A stretch of DNA of 64,000 nt from positions 2,604,001 through 2,668,000 of the forward strand of contig NSGV01000001.1 of the NCBI GenBank assembly GCA_002300355.1. The letters are read 5' to 3'. Of this stretch, positions 14,546-22,068 are shown one piece after another. Under the pieces are notes generated by a model that worked only from the letters and a program-made list of their open reading frames with translations, had not been told where the DNA came from and ran no database searches. The translations under genes were made by a program, and so were the position numbers. Each line of letters opens with the position of its first letter. Positions within the stretch are counted from its first letter, which is position 1. The stretch comes from Streptomyces sp. TLI_235 (GTDB lineage: Bacteria; Actinomycetota; Actinomycetes; Streptomycetales; Streptomycetaceae).

Positions 14546-16063
14546 TCACGGCGCTTCCTCCCGCTCCTGAGAGGACATCAGGCGCACCCCGACGTACGTC
14601 GGCACCTGGACCCCCGCGTCGCGCCGCTTGGACCGGCGCAGGCCAGGGATGGCTGCGAGCAGGTTGCGGCCGAAGGTCTCCTTCGTGCCCTTCCTGTCGC
14701 GGCCGGACAGGTCGCACCAGTCCTTCCACGTCTCGAAGAGGAGTTCCGTGGCGACCTGCTCGTCGGGGCCGACGATGCAGCGCTCTTTGAGGAACGTCTT
14801 GATCGGCGAGACGGCCGCTGCGAGCATGGCGACGGCCTCGGCAGACGATGCAGGCTCGACAAACCTGCCCCGCTCGGTCAGCCGCGCGAGCCCTTCCAAC
14901 GACCAGTTGAAGATGCCGGGCAACTCACGCTTGATGTCTCGGTCGAGCGTGGTGTCTTCCATGCCGAGGAACGAGTTGGTCATCGTCAGCACGATGAGCC
15001 GCGAGGCGATGGCCCCGGAGGCGTCTGCGAAGGCAGGCAGCTCGTTGCTAAGCAGCATGAACCGAGCGGGGATCTTCCCGTTCCACGGCTCCTTGTGCTT
15101 CCGGTCGACCGTGATGGTGTCGTCGCCAGAGATCAACAGGAGGCGTTCGACGATCGTCTCGGCGCCCTGCCGGGGCAGCCGGCCGTCCGCCACGATGGCG
15201 AGGGACTTGCCGATGAGGTCCGCCAGCCCGAAGTTGGTGGTCAGGCTCGACATCGTGGGGCCGGTCATGTTGGCCTTGCCGATCAGGTCGGTGAGCGTCC
15301 GCGCGATGGTGCCCTTGCCGGACCTCGGCGGCCCGATGATGAGCACCATCTTCTGCAGGTCGTTCCGACCAGACAGGACATAGCCGAAGAACTCCTGCAG
15401 GGCAGCGATGGCGTCCGGATCGTTCGGCCAGAGCGACTGGAGAAAGCCGAGCCATCGTTCCGGCTGCTTGGCTTCGGGCTCATAGTCGAATGGAACAGAC
15501 ACCCTGTTGAAGTACGCCGGGGTGAGGGGGTTCAGCGTCCGCGTTTCGACGTTCAGCAGCCCGTTGCGGCAGGCGATGACCTGGGTGTGCTCGCCCTCTC
15601 GGTCGGGAGCTGCGAGCCAGCTGGGCATCTCCACGTCCAAGGGGAGGTGCGTGATGGCGGCGATGGCCTCGATGAGGTTGGCGACCTTGCCCCTTGTAGG
15701 AGCCCAGTCCATCTCCTTCTTGGCCCCGGTCTTGTCGATGGCGACGTACCGAGCGAATTCGAGGCGAGGGTAGAGGTCCGCGCGGATCGCAGCGTCGTCG
15801 ATCTCCACCCAGTGCGGGCCTACCCAGCGCATCCAAGTGCCGCGCCAACTGCGGAGCGTCGGCAGGCCATGAAACTGCCAGTCGCCTTCCAGGACGCGGG
15901 CAACAGCCATGGGGTTGGCGGGGCTTGGCAGGGTCGCTGGCAACTCGCTCAGCACGTTGCCCGAGTCCTCGATGCTGTACTGCTCCTCGTCAGCGTTCAC
16001 GCCCGTACTGATGGTCGACAGGTAGCCGAAGATCGGATCGACGCGGGGCTCGGGGATGGTCAT
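14546..16063 (-). CDS. D5/P4-type phage or plasmid replicative helicase
   Basis: A 505-residue protein of the superfamily 3 D5 group, ATPases that unwind replication origins in phages, plasmids and AICEs. Seen: a D5_N-like region (about 100-235), Walker A GPPRSGKGT at 244-252, a Walker B-like SLAIVADGRL at about 288-297, and the sensor segment ARFMLLSNELPAF. The typical N-terminal primase domain of larger P4-like proteins is absent and no primase gene lies in the visible operon, so priming must come from elsewhere. It starts on an ATGA overlap with the 191-residue gene and ends against the iteron cluster, which supports an initiator/helicase role there. Confidence 0.8.
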   Translation of the reverse strand: MTIPEPRVDPIFGYLSTISTGVNADEEQYSIEDSGNVLSELPATLPSPANPMAVARVLEGDWQFHGLPTLRSWRGTWMRWVGPHWVEIDDAAIRADLYPRLEFARYVAIDKTGAKKEMDWAPTRGKVANLIEAIAAITHLPLDVEMPSWLAAPDREGEHTQVIACRNGLLNVETRTLNPLTPAYFNRVSVPFDYEPEAKQPERWLGFLQSLWPNDPDAIAALQEFFGYVLSGRNDLQKMVLIIGPPRSGKGTIARTLTDLIGKANMTGPTMSSLTTNFGLADLIGKSLAIVADGRLPRQGAETIVERLLLISGDDTITVDRKHKEPWNGKIPARFMLLSNELPAFADASGAIASRLIVLTMTNSFLGMEDTTLDRDIKRELPGIFNWSLEGLARLTERGRFVEPASSAEAVAMLAAAVSPIKTFLKERCIVGPDEQVATELLFETWKDWCDLSGRDRKGTKETFGRNLLAAIPGLRRSKRRDAGVQVPTYVGVRLMSSQEREEAP

Positions 16064-16635
16064 GCCGCACCCGCCATCGGCTCGTCAGCGGGCACGTCGA
16101 CCTGCCGCCCGTCGACCAGGTGACGCCGCCAGCCGGGCCGGCCGGGGATGGCGATCGGCGGCCAGCCCGCGGACGCCCGCACCGTGTGCGCGTGGGCGGC
16201 CTGCCTAGCCTGCCGTTCGGTGGACCGCTCGACGGCGGTCGGCTTGTTGGCCCAGGAGCGGACGTCGGACACGAGGATTTTCCACTCGGCTTCGTCGGCG
16301 GCGTCCCACTCGGCATACAGGGCGACCCGCAGGGTCTCGCCGACGGCGATGTCCTGCTCGGTGTCCCGGACGATCTGCTCGGGCAGGCCGGCCTTGGCCT
16401 TCCGCCAGTCGCTGGCGGCGCGCAGGAGAGCTTCAGCGCGCTGCGGATCCTTGGCGCCGAGGCGGAGCCACTCGGGGCTGCCGTACCCCGGGGCGTTCCC
16501 GTCGTGTGTGCTGGCGAGGGCAGCGAGCTGCTGAGCTTCCCACCGTTCGGCGGCGGCGTGGGCGGTGCGGGCGGCCTGGACCTCGGGCTCGGTCTTCCCG
16601 GTCAGGGCGGCCTCCTTGGCGATGGAGAGCGTCAC
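16060..16635 (-). CDS. Hypothetical protein coupled to the helicase
   Basis: A 191-residue, charged, mostly helical protein with several Trp (KILVSDVRSWANKPTAVER) and a C-terminal basic/aromatic stretch (AIPGRPGWRRHLVDGRQVDVP). It overlaps the upstream 120-residue gene and the downstream helicase by 4 bp each, so all three should be made together. No family was recognised; an accessory replication role such as helicase loading is an inference from coupling alone. Confidence 0.55.
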   Translation of the reverse strand: MTLSIAKEAALTGKTEPEVQAARTAHAAAERWEAQQLAALASTHDGNAPGYGSPEWLRLGAKDPQRAEALLRAASDWRKAKAGLPEQIVRDTEQDIAVGETLRVALYAEWDAADEAEWKILVSDVRSWANKPTAVERSTERQARQAAHAHTVRASAGWPPIAIPGRPGWRRHLVDGRQVDVPADEPMAGAA

Positions 16636-16994
16636 CGGTTCACCGCCCGGGCGAGGGCGTCGCGGATGTGTGCGACGCCTTCGGGGGTGTCGCCGATGAC
16701 TTCGATGCCGCTGGCTCGGGCGACGATGGCGGCGAGCTGGTGGGCGGTGAGCTGGTCGATGCGGTCGGCGCCGCCGATGTCGACCTGGGCCTGGCAGCCG
16801 TCGGGGATGGGCCTCATGCCGCCGTACTCCTGGTCGGAGTTGGGGAGCATGGCGAATCCCCAGCTCTGGGTGAGTCGGATCCGGACGGTGCCGGTGACGT
16901 GCTTGGGGAGCGGGTGCACGGTGGCTGGCCCTCCAGGCCTGTGCCGGCGGGCGGTGCCCGGTGCGGCGTGGTTGTCGCGCAAGGGTGTCTCCAT
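16632..16994 (-). CDS. Hypothetical protein of the replication operon
   Basis: A 120-residue protein from the ATG at 16994 (METPLRDN). It has a basic N-terminus, a beta-rich middle (VTGTVRIRLTQSWGFAM) and a C-terminal helical region (DRIDQLTAHQLAAIVARASGIEV ... AHIRDALARAVNR). No clear Shine-Dalgarno is present; ATG codons further in (MLPNSDQ, MRPIPDG) are possible starts. The stop overlaps the next start. No family was recognised. Confidence 0.5.
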   Translation of the reverse strand: METPLRDNHAAPGTARRHRPGGPATVHPLPKHVTGTVRIRLTQSWGFAMLPNSDQEYGGMRPIPDGCQAQVDIGGADRIDQLTAHQLAAIVARASGIEVIGDTPEGVAHIRDALARAVNR

Positions 16995-17040
16995 GCGGTG
17001 GGGCCGGGGCGGGTGGAGGGGTCCCGCCCCGGCGGGGTTG

Positions 17041-17463
17041 TCAGGCCTGGTTGCGGTGCTGCTGGGTGCGCTGGAGGTGGCGGGCGAGGATGCCGAGGCG
17101 GAGCGCGAACGTCTCCAGGTCGGCGGCCAAGGCGAGGGCCTCGTCGGGGTTGAGCTCGGCGGCCTCGCCGCCCCAGCCGACGGCGATGATCGGCTCGGCG
17201 TGCTCGTCGTAGTCGGCCCAGCGGGCGAGCTGTGCGTCGATGACGGCCGTGCTGCCGAGGCCGCGGGGGGCGGGGACGGCGGTGCTGGGGCCGCGGTGGT
17301 CGACGTGCTCGCCCTGCTCAACGCAGTTGTGGTTGAGCTCGGGGCACTGGCCGCCGAGGAGGGTGACGCCGTCGGGGGCGATGTGCGGGGCGCGGGCCTG
17401 GGCTATGGCGGCGGGGAGGCGGCCGAAGGTGTCGAGGTTGATGCGCGCGATTCGGTGCTGCAT
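17041..17463 (-). CDS. Hypothetical protein, DUF6907-like
   Basis: A 140-residue protein with a central metal-ligand-like stretch (CPELNHNCVEQGEHVDHRG) and a C-terminal helix (ADLETFALRLGILARHLQRTQQH). The Cys/His pattern and the acidic ALALAADLE segment recall the streptomycete DUF6907 group, from memory and with limited certainty. It is the first larger gene after the excisionase-like pair, with about 100 bp before it, and is likely co-transcribed with the replication genes. Confidence 0.5.
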   Translation of the reverse strand: MQHRIARINLDTFGRLPAAIAQARAPHIAPDGVTLLGGQCPELNHNCVEQGEHVDHRGPSTAVPAPRGLGSTAVIDAQLARWADYDEHAEPIIAVGWGGEAAELNPDEALALAADLETFALRLGILARHLQRTQQHRNQA

Positions 17464-17566
17464 AGTTGTCCTCGTCTTCTACTCGTTCGCCCGGCACTGA
17501 CTTCCTACGGCCGGCCGGGCTTCGGGTACGGCCCCGGCCTTCTGGTCGGGGCCTTTTGCGTTGGTG

Positions 17567-17770
17567 TCAGGCGGTGTTGCGGCTCGGCATCGCGGTGAAG
17601 ATGGAGCGGAGCAGCGCCCGCTGGCGGGGGCCGAGGGGCGGGGCGGCGTCGACCAGGGCCTTGATCCGCTGCCAGTACTCGACCTGGGCGATGTCGCCAG
17701 CTTCTTCGGCCTTGACGATCTGCAGGTCTTCGTAGGTCGGCGGGTCACTGGGGATGTGACGGCCGGTCAC
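17567..17770 (-). CDS. Small protein coupled to the excisionase-like gene
   Basis: A 67-residue protein starting at GTG 17770 (MTGRHIPSDPPTYEDLQIVK), overlapping the upstream stop by 4 bp (GTGA). It is acidic at the start and ends in a basic helix (GPRQRALLRSIFTAMPSRN). The frame remains open upstream into the excisionase region, but the coupled GTG is the natural start. Function unknown. Confidence 0.5.
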   Translation of the reverse strand: MTGRHIPSDPPTYEDLQIVKAEEAGDIAQVEYWQRIKALVDAAPPLGPRQRALLRSIFTAMPSRNTA

Positions 17771-17991
17771 GCGGCGCTCGCCAGGTAATCGCCGGCCATC
17801 CAGGCGTCGACGTCGCGTCGGCGGTAGCGGACCCGCCCGCCCTTGCCAGGCGACAGCTTCGTGAAACGGGGGCCCGTGCCACGCCACCGCTTGTCCTTCA
17901 GCGTGGAGACGGTCAGCTTCGTGATCCTCGCGACTTCCGCCGGCGTCAGCAGCTCGTCGGGATCGAGTGCGCGCGCTGCGTGCACAGTCAT
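17767..17991 (-). CDS. Excisionase-like helix-turn-helix protein (AlpA/MerR-type fold)
   Basis: A 74-residue protein with the compact winged-helix of Xis/AlpA and helix_turn_helix_17 families: LLTPAEVARITKLTVSTLKDKRWRGTGPRF then VRYRRRDVDAWMAG. In AICEs and phages such proteins steer the integrase toward excision or act as transcription regulators. The ATG at 17991 is preferred because GGAGG lies just upstream; a TTG at 18003 is an alternative. It begins the long leftward operon, is divergent from the repressor gene, and has one of two matching dyads 16 bp before its start. Confidence 0.75.
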   Translation of the reverse strand: MTVHAARALDPDELLTPAEVARITKLTVSTLKDKRWRGTGPRFTKLSPGKGGRVRYRRRDVDAWMAGDYLASAA

Positions 17992-18006
17992 GGATACCTC
18001 CAAGAA

Positions 18007-18083
18007 TCGCAGCGATGGCTGCGATAGTTAGAGAGTACGGGACTGTCAGTGGCGATCGCAAGGTCTCGCATGGGATGCTGCGA
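18007..18083. promoter_or_regulatory. Paired operators TCGCA-N8-TGCGA between excisionase-like and repressor genes
   Basis: Two 18-bp dyads share identical half sites: TCGCA-N8-TGCGA at 18007-18024 and again at 18066-18083. The first extends to ATCGCAGC/GCTGCGAT. An extra half site TCGCA is at 18056-18060 within the palindrome GCGATCGC. The first dyad lies 16 bp before the excisionase start and the second ends 3 bp before the repressor ATG. This is the arrangement expected of a phage-like repressor that controls both itself and the divergent lytic/excision operon. Confidence 0.65.
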
Positions 18084-18085
18084 AA

Positions 18086-18748
18086 ATGACAGCGAATCCG
18101 ACAGGTGATGCAGCTCGGCAGGGCTGGGGACCGACTAGTCGGCAGGTGGCGGCGAACCTGCTGAGGCTCCGCAATGCCCGCGGACTATCCACGACCCAGC
18201 TCGCTGCCGCGCTTAAGAGCCTCGGCCAGCCCGTGCCTGCCACGGGGATCACGCGGGTCGAGAAAGGGGAGCGCCGAGTCGACACTGACGACCTGGTGGC
18301 GCTTGCCCTCGCGCTGAACGTGTCGCCAGCCGCGTTGCTACTGCCAGCTGACTGGAGCGACGCAGGGGTGAAGCTGGCGGAGAACTTTGAAACGTCGACG
18401 CGCGTCGCCTGGCTGTGGGTTGAGGGCCGCGCGCCAGCCTCGTCTTTCGGCACGGAAAGCGAGGTGCATGTTGTCGAGGATGACGACGACAAGGAAGCCG
18501 AGTACTGGCGGCAGCGGGAAGAGTTCGAGGCGCTCACGCACCCGCCGCAGCGACGCCGGGCGGCCCGCCACTCCGCTACGCGCGCGGCAAGGCAGGTAAC
18601 TGACTCGATCGATCAGCTCGTGATCGCAGCCAACGCGAAGGACAAGACGGCCGCGACGAAGGAACTGAAGGCGGCCAAGCTGCGGATGCGACAGCTGGAG
18701 GCTGAGCTGCTGCGGATGGAGCTCGACCTTGAGGCCGAAGACGAGTGA
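18086..18748 (+). CDS. XRE-family repressor of the element
   Basis: A 220-residue protein. Residues 18-80 form an XRE/Cro DNA-binding domain (NLLRLRNARGLSTTQLA ... GITRVEKGERRV ... ALALNVSPAALLLP). The rest is a charged linker and a C-terminal coiled coil (about 175-220, TKELKAAKLRMRQLEAELLRMELDLE) that could drive oligomerisation. It is the only rightward gene in this control region and is divergent from the excisionase-like operon. The ATG has no Shine-Dalgarno, and one operator dyad ends 3 bp upstream, so a leaderless, autoregulated message is likely. No LexA-type self-cleavage motif was seen. Confidence 0.75.
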   Translation: MTANPTGDAARQGWGPTSRQVAANLLRLRNARGLSTTQLAAALKSLGQPVPATGITRVEKGERRVDTDDLVALALALNVSPAALLLPADWSDAGVKLAENFETSTRVAWLWVEGRAPASSFGTESEVHVVEDDDDKEAEYWRQREEFEALTHPPQRRRAARHSATRAARQVTDSIDQLVIAANAKDKTAATKELKAAKLRMRQLEAELLRMELDLEAEDE

Positions 18749-18758
18749 TCGGACAACG

Positions 18759-18794
18759 AAGGCCCGGCGTGGGTAGCTCCCCGCGCCGGGCCTT
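18759..18794. terminator. Terminator between repressor and integrase
   Basis: AAGGCCCGGCG (18759-18769) pairs perfectly with CGCCGGGCCTT (18784-18794) around a 14-base loop, between convergent stops at 18748 and 18813. Confidence 0.7.
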
Positions 18795-18812
18795 GTACGT
18801 ATCCGCCGGCTG

Positions 18813-20444
18813 TCAGGCCGGCGGCTTCCACGTGACGTCGATCGTGTCGGGGTCGAAGTACGACGTATCGACCCCCGGCCGATACCCCTTGGGCCGACCA
18901 CGCTTGGACCTGTTGATCACGATCGACATGACTGCCTCCACCGCCTGCCGCCGGCGGTCCAGGTGCAGCGTCGGCCAGAGCTCCGCCATCGCGGCCGCAT
19001 CGCCGAGCGGCAGCGCCACGAGCACACTCGACGACGCACGCCCCGCCATCTGAGCAGTCAGCGTGTTCAGCCGCTGCCTGGTGATCGCGGTTGCATCGAG
19101 CATCTGCTGGCGGGTGATCAGGTCCTGCGCGTAATCGGCGGCGATGCTGTCCAGCTTGGTACGCAGGTTCGCGGCCTGGCGCGCCAGGTCCTCGTGCGGC
19201 TCACCCATCTCCACCGACTTCAGGTGCAGTTCAGCGGCGTTCGGCCGAGACAGCCGGGCGACGACCAGGTCGGTGATGTACTTGTCCAGCTGGTGGGAGT
19301 CCCGGACTACATGGTTCGGGTCATCCGTGCACCGGTAGGCCGGCAGAGTCTTGCGGCCGAGCTTTTGTGCTTTGGTGTTGCCCCCGACGCCCTTGGAGCT
19401 GCCGCGGACCGGGGCGCCGCACCAGCAGTGCGCGAGCCTGGTGAGGAGCCACACGCGGCCGTTGCCGGTGGTGGTGCGCCGAGCGGGGTTCTCCAGCACG
19501 GCCTTGGAGGCGCGCCACGTCTCCTCGTCGACGATCGGCGGCCAGCTGGCCTGCCCGGCGATCTCAGACTTCTTCTTGCCGTCCGGGCCGACCGCACTCA
19601 CTTCGAGGAGGCCGGCGTTGCGGGGGCGAAGAAGGAGCTTGCGCAGTTCCTCGGCCTTCCATTCGCGGCTCTCGGGTTCGCCTCGGGTGCCGTCGGCCTG
19701 GCGGAAGCGCCGCGGGACGGTGCGGACGCCGGACTCGGCCCAGGTGCGGCAGATCGAGCGGAGGGATTCGCCGTCGACGATGGCGAGGGTGGCCTGCTCG
19801 ACGAACCACGCCTCGCTGCCCTGCTCGTTCACTGCCGGGGTGCCGCAGGCCTGGCAGGCCCGGTCGTCGCCGAAGCCTTCCTTGGAGCCGCAGGAGGGGC
19901 ACAGGATGCTGCGGGGGGTCACGCCGTCGGATTCGTAGCCGAAGGGGCGCGGGCCGCCCCTGTACGCGCCCTTGGCGGCCGCGGCGTCTTTGGCCGCCTT
20001 CACTCGCTCGATGAGGTGGGCAACCTCGTGCTTGCTGACGGAGGCCTGGATCTCGGCGGTCATGATCCCGGAGGCGGTCGAGAGGTCGATGATGCCGGCC
20101 TTGCAGGTGCGGATCATGACGTTGCGCTCTTGGACGGCCTTGACCAGGTCTTCGAGGTCGGGGAGGCGCCGGTACAGGCGGTCGGTGTGCCATGCGAGGA
20201 CTGCGTCGACTTGGCCGGTGCGAATGCCCTGGAGGAGCATCCGGTAGCCGGGACGGGGCTTGCCGGCATAGGCCGAGATGTCGTTGTCGGTGTGGACGTC
20301 GACGACGGTCCAGCCGAGCTCCTTCGCGAGGGCCCGGCAGTCGGCCTCCTGGCGTTGGACGTTCGCGGCCCGGCCGGTGGGGTCGCTGCTGAGTCGGCAG
20401 TAGATCGCTGCCCGGACCTGGGCGGGCTCGGCTGTGTCGGTCAT
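18813..20444 (-). CDS. int: Large serine integrase
   Basis: A 543-residue large serine recombinase that catalyses attP x attB integration. The catalytic domain has AAIYCRLSSD with nucleophile Ser19, then HTDNDISAYAGKPRPGY, WHTDRLYRR and the EIQASVSKHEVAHL helix. The recombinase domain (about 165-330) carries an extra four-Cys insertion (CPSCG ... CQACG, bases 19843-19905). The normal zinc ribbon follows (HCWCGAPVRG ... YRCTDDPNH), then a coiled coil (DLARQAANLRTKLDSIAADYAQDL). The ATG at 20444 (MTDTAEP) is the start; the frame is open upstream only because it runs into yifB DNA. It lies about 20 bp from the yifB fragment end, next to the attachment junction, and has no obvious Shine-Dalgarno. 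Confidence 0.93.
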   Translation of the reverse strand: MTDTAEPAQVRAAIYCRLSSDPTGRAANVQRQEADCRALAKELGWTVVDVHTDNDISAYAGKPRPGYRMLLQGIRTGQVDAVLAWHTDRLYRRLPDLEDLVKAVQERNVMIRTCKAGIIDLSTASGIMTAEIQASVSKHEVAHLIERVKAAKDAAAAKGAYRGGPRPFGYESDGVTPRSILCPSCGSKEGFGDDRACQACGTPAVNEQGSEAWFVEQATLAIVDGESLRSICRTWAESGVRTVPRRFRQADGTRGEPESREWKAEELRKLLLRPRNAGLLEVSAVGPDGKKKSEIAGQASWPPIVDEETWRASKAVLENPARRTTTGNGRVWLLTRLAHCWCGAPVRGSSKGVGGNTKAQKLGRKTLPAYRCTDDPNHVVRDSHQLDKYITDLVVARLSRPNAAELHLKSVEMGEPHEDLARQAANLRTKLDSIAADYAQDLITRQQMLDATAITRQRLNTLTAQMAGRASSSVLVALPLGDAAAMAELWPTLHLDRRRQAVEAVMSIVINRSKRGRPKGYRPGVDTSYFDPDTIDVTWKPPA

Positions 20445-20460
20445 GTCGCACAGCGTACGC

Positions 20461-20736
20461 TTAAAAGCGCCCAGAATGAATGCTTGACAGGTCGAATCCG
20501 CTGCCGCTCTTCGGCACGGAGGCCGGGCTGAGGCCGACGGTGAGCTTGCGCTGCGGCCAGCTCTCGCCGCTGTTGACGACAGCCGCGCGGACCCGGTCCC
20601 GCGCCTCGGAGAGGGCCTTGTCGGGCAGGCCGACCAGGGTGAAGGCGGCCACACCGGGTTCGAGGTCGGCCTGGACCTCGACCACCACGCCTTCGACGCC
20701 GACGAGCGCAACCGAGCAGGTACGGGCGAAGGCCAT
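20461..20736 (-). pseudogene. yifB: 5' fragment of yifB/comM, cut by element integration
   Basis: The first ~81 residues match the N-terminus of the YifB/ComM family, MCM-like AAA+ proteins (often called Mg-chelatase-like) that aid recombination of incoming DNA. Recognisable are MAFARTCSVALVGVEG, LVGLPDKALSEARDRVRAA and LTVGLSPAS. Full proteins are about 500 residues; here the reading switches to eight foreign residues and stops. The ATP site and helicase region are missing and should be on the far side of the element, along with dprA, which usually follows. It starts 1 bp after the yraN stop, as in an intact operon. Confidence 0.9.
20478..20504. other. Attachment junction (attL/attR) of the element in yifB
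   Basis: On the minus strand the YifB reading matches the family up to GSGFDL and then changes to SSIHSGRF and a TAA stop. The crossover therefore lies around 20480-20500, roughly 40 bp upstream of the integrase start. The exact core dinucleotide cannot be fixed without the other junction, which is outside the window. Confidence 0.7.
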
Positions 20737-20737
20737 C

Positions 20738-21424
20738 TCAGACCGCCCCTCGGACGTGCTCGACCCGGGCTGCTCCCTTGGCCCGGTTAATGACGGCCAC
20801 CAGGTCGATGCGGACTCCGCCGGGCGGCGGTGGTGTCGGCGGATCCGCGGGGTGCGGCGCCCCGCCCCGGGTGTCCGACGAGGGCGGCGCGCCGCCCTTC
20901 GCGGCAGCCCGCTTCCGGGCCGGGCCCTTGCCCGATGCGGCCTGTTTCGAGGTCCGCTTCCTCGGCCCCTCCTCGCCCTGGCTCCCGCCGCTTGTGCCCT
21001 CGCCGCTCGTGCTCTCCCGCGGTGCCGTCTCCGACCAGTGGGGCTGCGGGGCCGGCCCGTCCGCCGACCGGATCGAAGCTGCGGCCGCCGGCACGGGGAT
21101 GCCTGTGCTCCCGGACAGACAGGTCACACGTTCGGCGAGCAGTTCGAAATAGGTGGGCCAGCGTTCCGCCAGCCAGCGCTCGGCGAGTCTTCGCAGTCGG
21201 TCTGCCTTCGACCGGTCGATGCCTTCGGTGGGTTGCTGGAACGCGTTCTCCGAACGCGTCTTGACCTCGCAGATCGCGAGGGTGTCACCGTCCAGCGCGA
21301 CGATGTCGAGTTCACCCTCGGCGCATCGCCAGTTGCGTTCGAGGATGTGCAGGCCTTCGTGGGCGAGCCTGCGGGCGGCCACTTCTTCGCCGTAGCGGCC
21401 GAGACCGTTGTTGGGACTCTGCAC
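20738..21424 (-). CDS. yraN: YraN/UPF0102-family nuclease-like protein with a large insertion
   Basis: A 228-residue member of the UPF0102 family, predicted restriction-endonuclease-like fold linked to DNA processing genes (yifB, dprA). The active-site pattern is present: GELD at 37-40 and CEVKTR at 52-57. Family members are usually about 120 residues. Here the last strand block ([16 protein letters not shown] ... VEHVRG) is pushed back by ~110 residues (about 89-200) rich in Ser, Gly, Pro, Lys and Ala. The GTG at 21424 is preferred because GGAGG lies 9 bases upstream; the GTG at 21433 overlaps that site. Confidence 0.85.
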   Translation of the reverse strand: MQSPNNGLGRYGEEVAARRLAHEGLHILERNWRCAEGELDIVALDGDTLAICEVKTRSENAFQQPTEGIDRSKADRLRRLAERWLAERWPTYFELLAERVTCLSGSTGIPVPAAAASIRSADGPAPQPHWSETAPRESTSGEGTSGGSQGEEGPRKRTSKQAASGKGPARKRAAAKGGAPPSSDTRGGAPHPADPPTPPPPGGVRIDLVAVINRAKGAARVEHVRGAV

Positions 21425-21489
21425 GGCTATCACCTCCGTGGCACGGAGATTGCCGTGAGGGCGAAGGTGCAGGCGGCGCGGCGTCGGAT

Positions 21490-21521
21490 CCTGTGGACAA
21501 CCCGGGCCTGTGGATAACCCG
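21490..21521. promoter_or_regulatory. Two tandem DnaA-box-like repeats
   Basis: CCTGTGGACAACCCG (21490-21504) and CCTGTGGATAACCCG (21507-21521) are 15-bp direct repeats with one difference and a 17-bp period. They contain TGTGGACAA and TGTGGATAA, the complements of TTGTCCACA (streptomycete DnaA box) and TTATCCACA (E. coli DnaA box). They lie upstream of yraN-yifB. DnaA binding here is an inference. Confidence 0.55.
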
Positions 21522-21686
21522 CGTCCCTCTCAGGAGTGGCTTTCCGGAGCCGGTCTGGACATGCGGATGCAGGCCCGTCCATGCTCGGTGCTCCGGACGC
21601 GGCGTCGATCGCTCCCGGTGGCCTTCGCTGTCAGCTCCCGGCCGATGGCTGCCGACGTCGACTGCCGGCGCCGGGCGGCGCCTCGG

Positions 21687-22013
21687 TCAGTTGCCGAACG
21701 AGGCGTCGTCGGACGGCAGCTCCAGGTCGCTCTTCGCCAGCTCCTCGATGTTGACGTCCTTGAAGGTCAGGACCCGCACCTTGCGGACGAATCTGGCCGG
21801 CCGGTACATGTCCCAGACCCACGCATCCGCCATCGACACCTCGAAGAACACCTCGCCCTGCACCGAGTGGACCTGCAGGTCGTAGTCGTTCGTGAGGTAG
21901 AACCGTCGCTCGGTCTCGATCACGAATTTGAAGAGCCCGACGACGTCCCGGTACTCCCGGTAGAGCTTGAGCTCCATCTCGGTCTCGTACTTCTCGAGAT
22001 CTTCGGCACTCAT
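21687..22013 (-). CDS. Conserved actinobacterial DUF2469 protein
   Basis: A 108-residue protein matching the DUF2469 family in full length (MSAEDLEKYETEMELKLYRE ... YDLQVHSVQGEVFFEV ... MYRPARFVRKVRV). It is found almost only in actinobacteria next to yraN and the signal peptidases. No function is established. The ATG is supported by its conserved opening. It is compact with several aromatic residues and no membrane segment or Cys pairs, so a cytosolic protein. Confidence 0.85.
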   Translation of the reverse strand: MSAEDLEKYETEMELKLYREYRDVVGLFKFVIETERRFYLTNDYDLQVHSVQGEVFFEVSMADAWVWDMYRPARFVRKVRVLTFKDVNIEELAKSDLELPSDDASFGN

Positions 22014-22068
22014 CCAGGCGTCCCCTCACTCGTCACGTCCACCCCATTGTGGACCACCGCACCCACCG

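Noticed and set aside
1..20480. The element as a complete prophage
   Set aside because: Excisionase, repressor, integrase and dense coupling are phage-like, but no capsid, portal, large terminase or tail gene is visible and a TraB translocase is present; an integrative conjugative element fits better.
20445..20711. N-terminal extension of the integrase frame into yifB
   Set aside because: These 89 codons are yifB DNA read in another frame; the recombinase domain begins right after the ATG at 20444.
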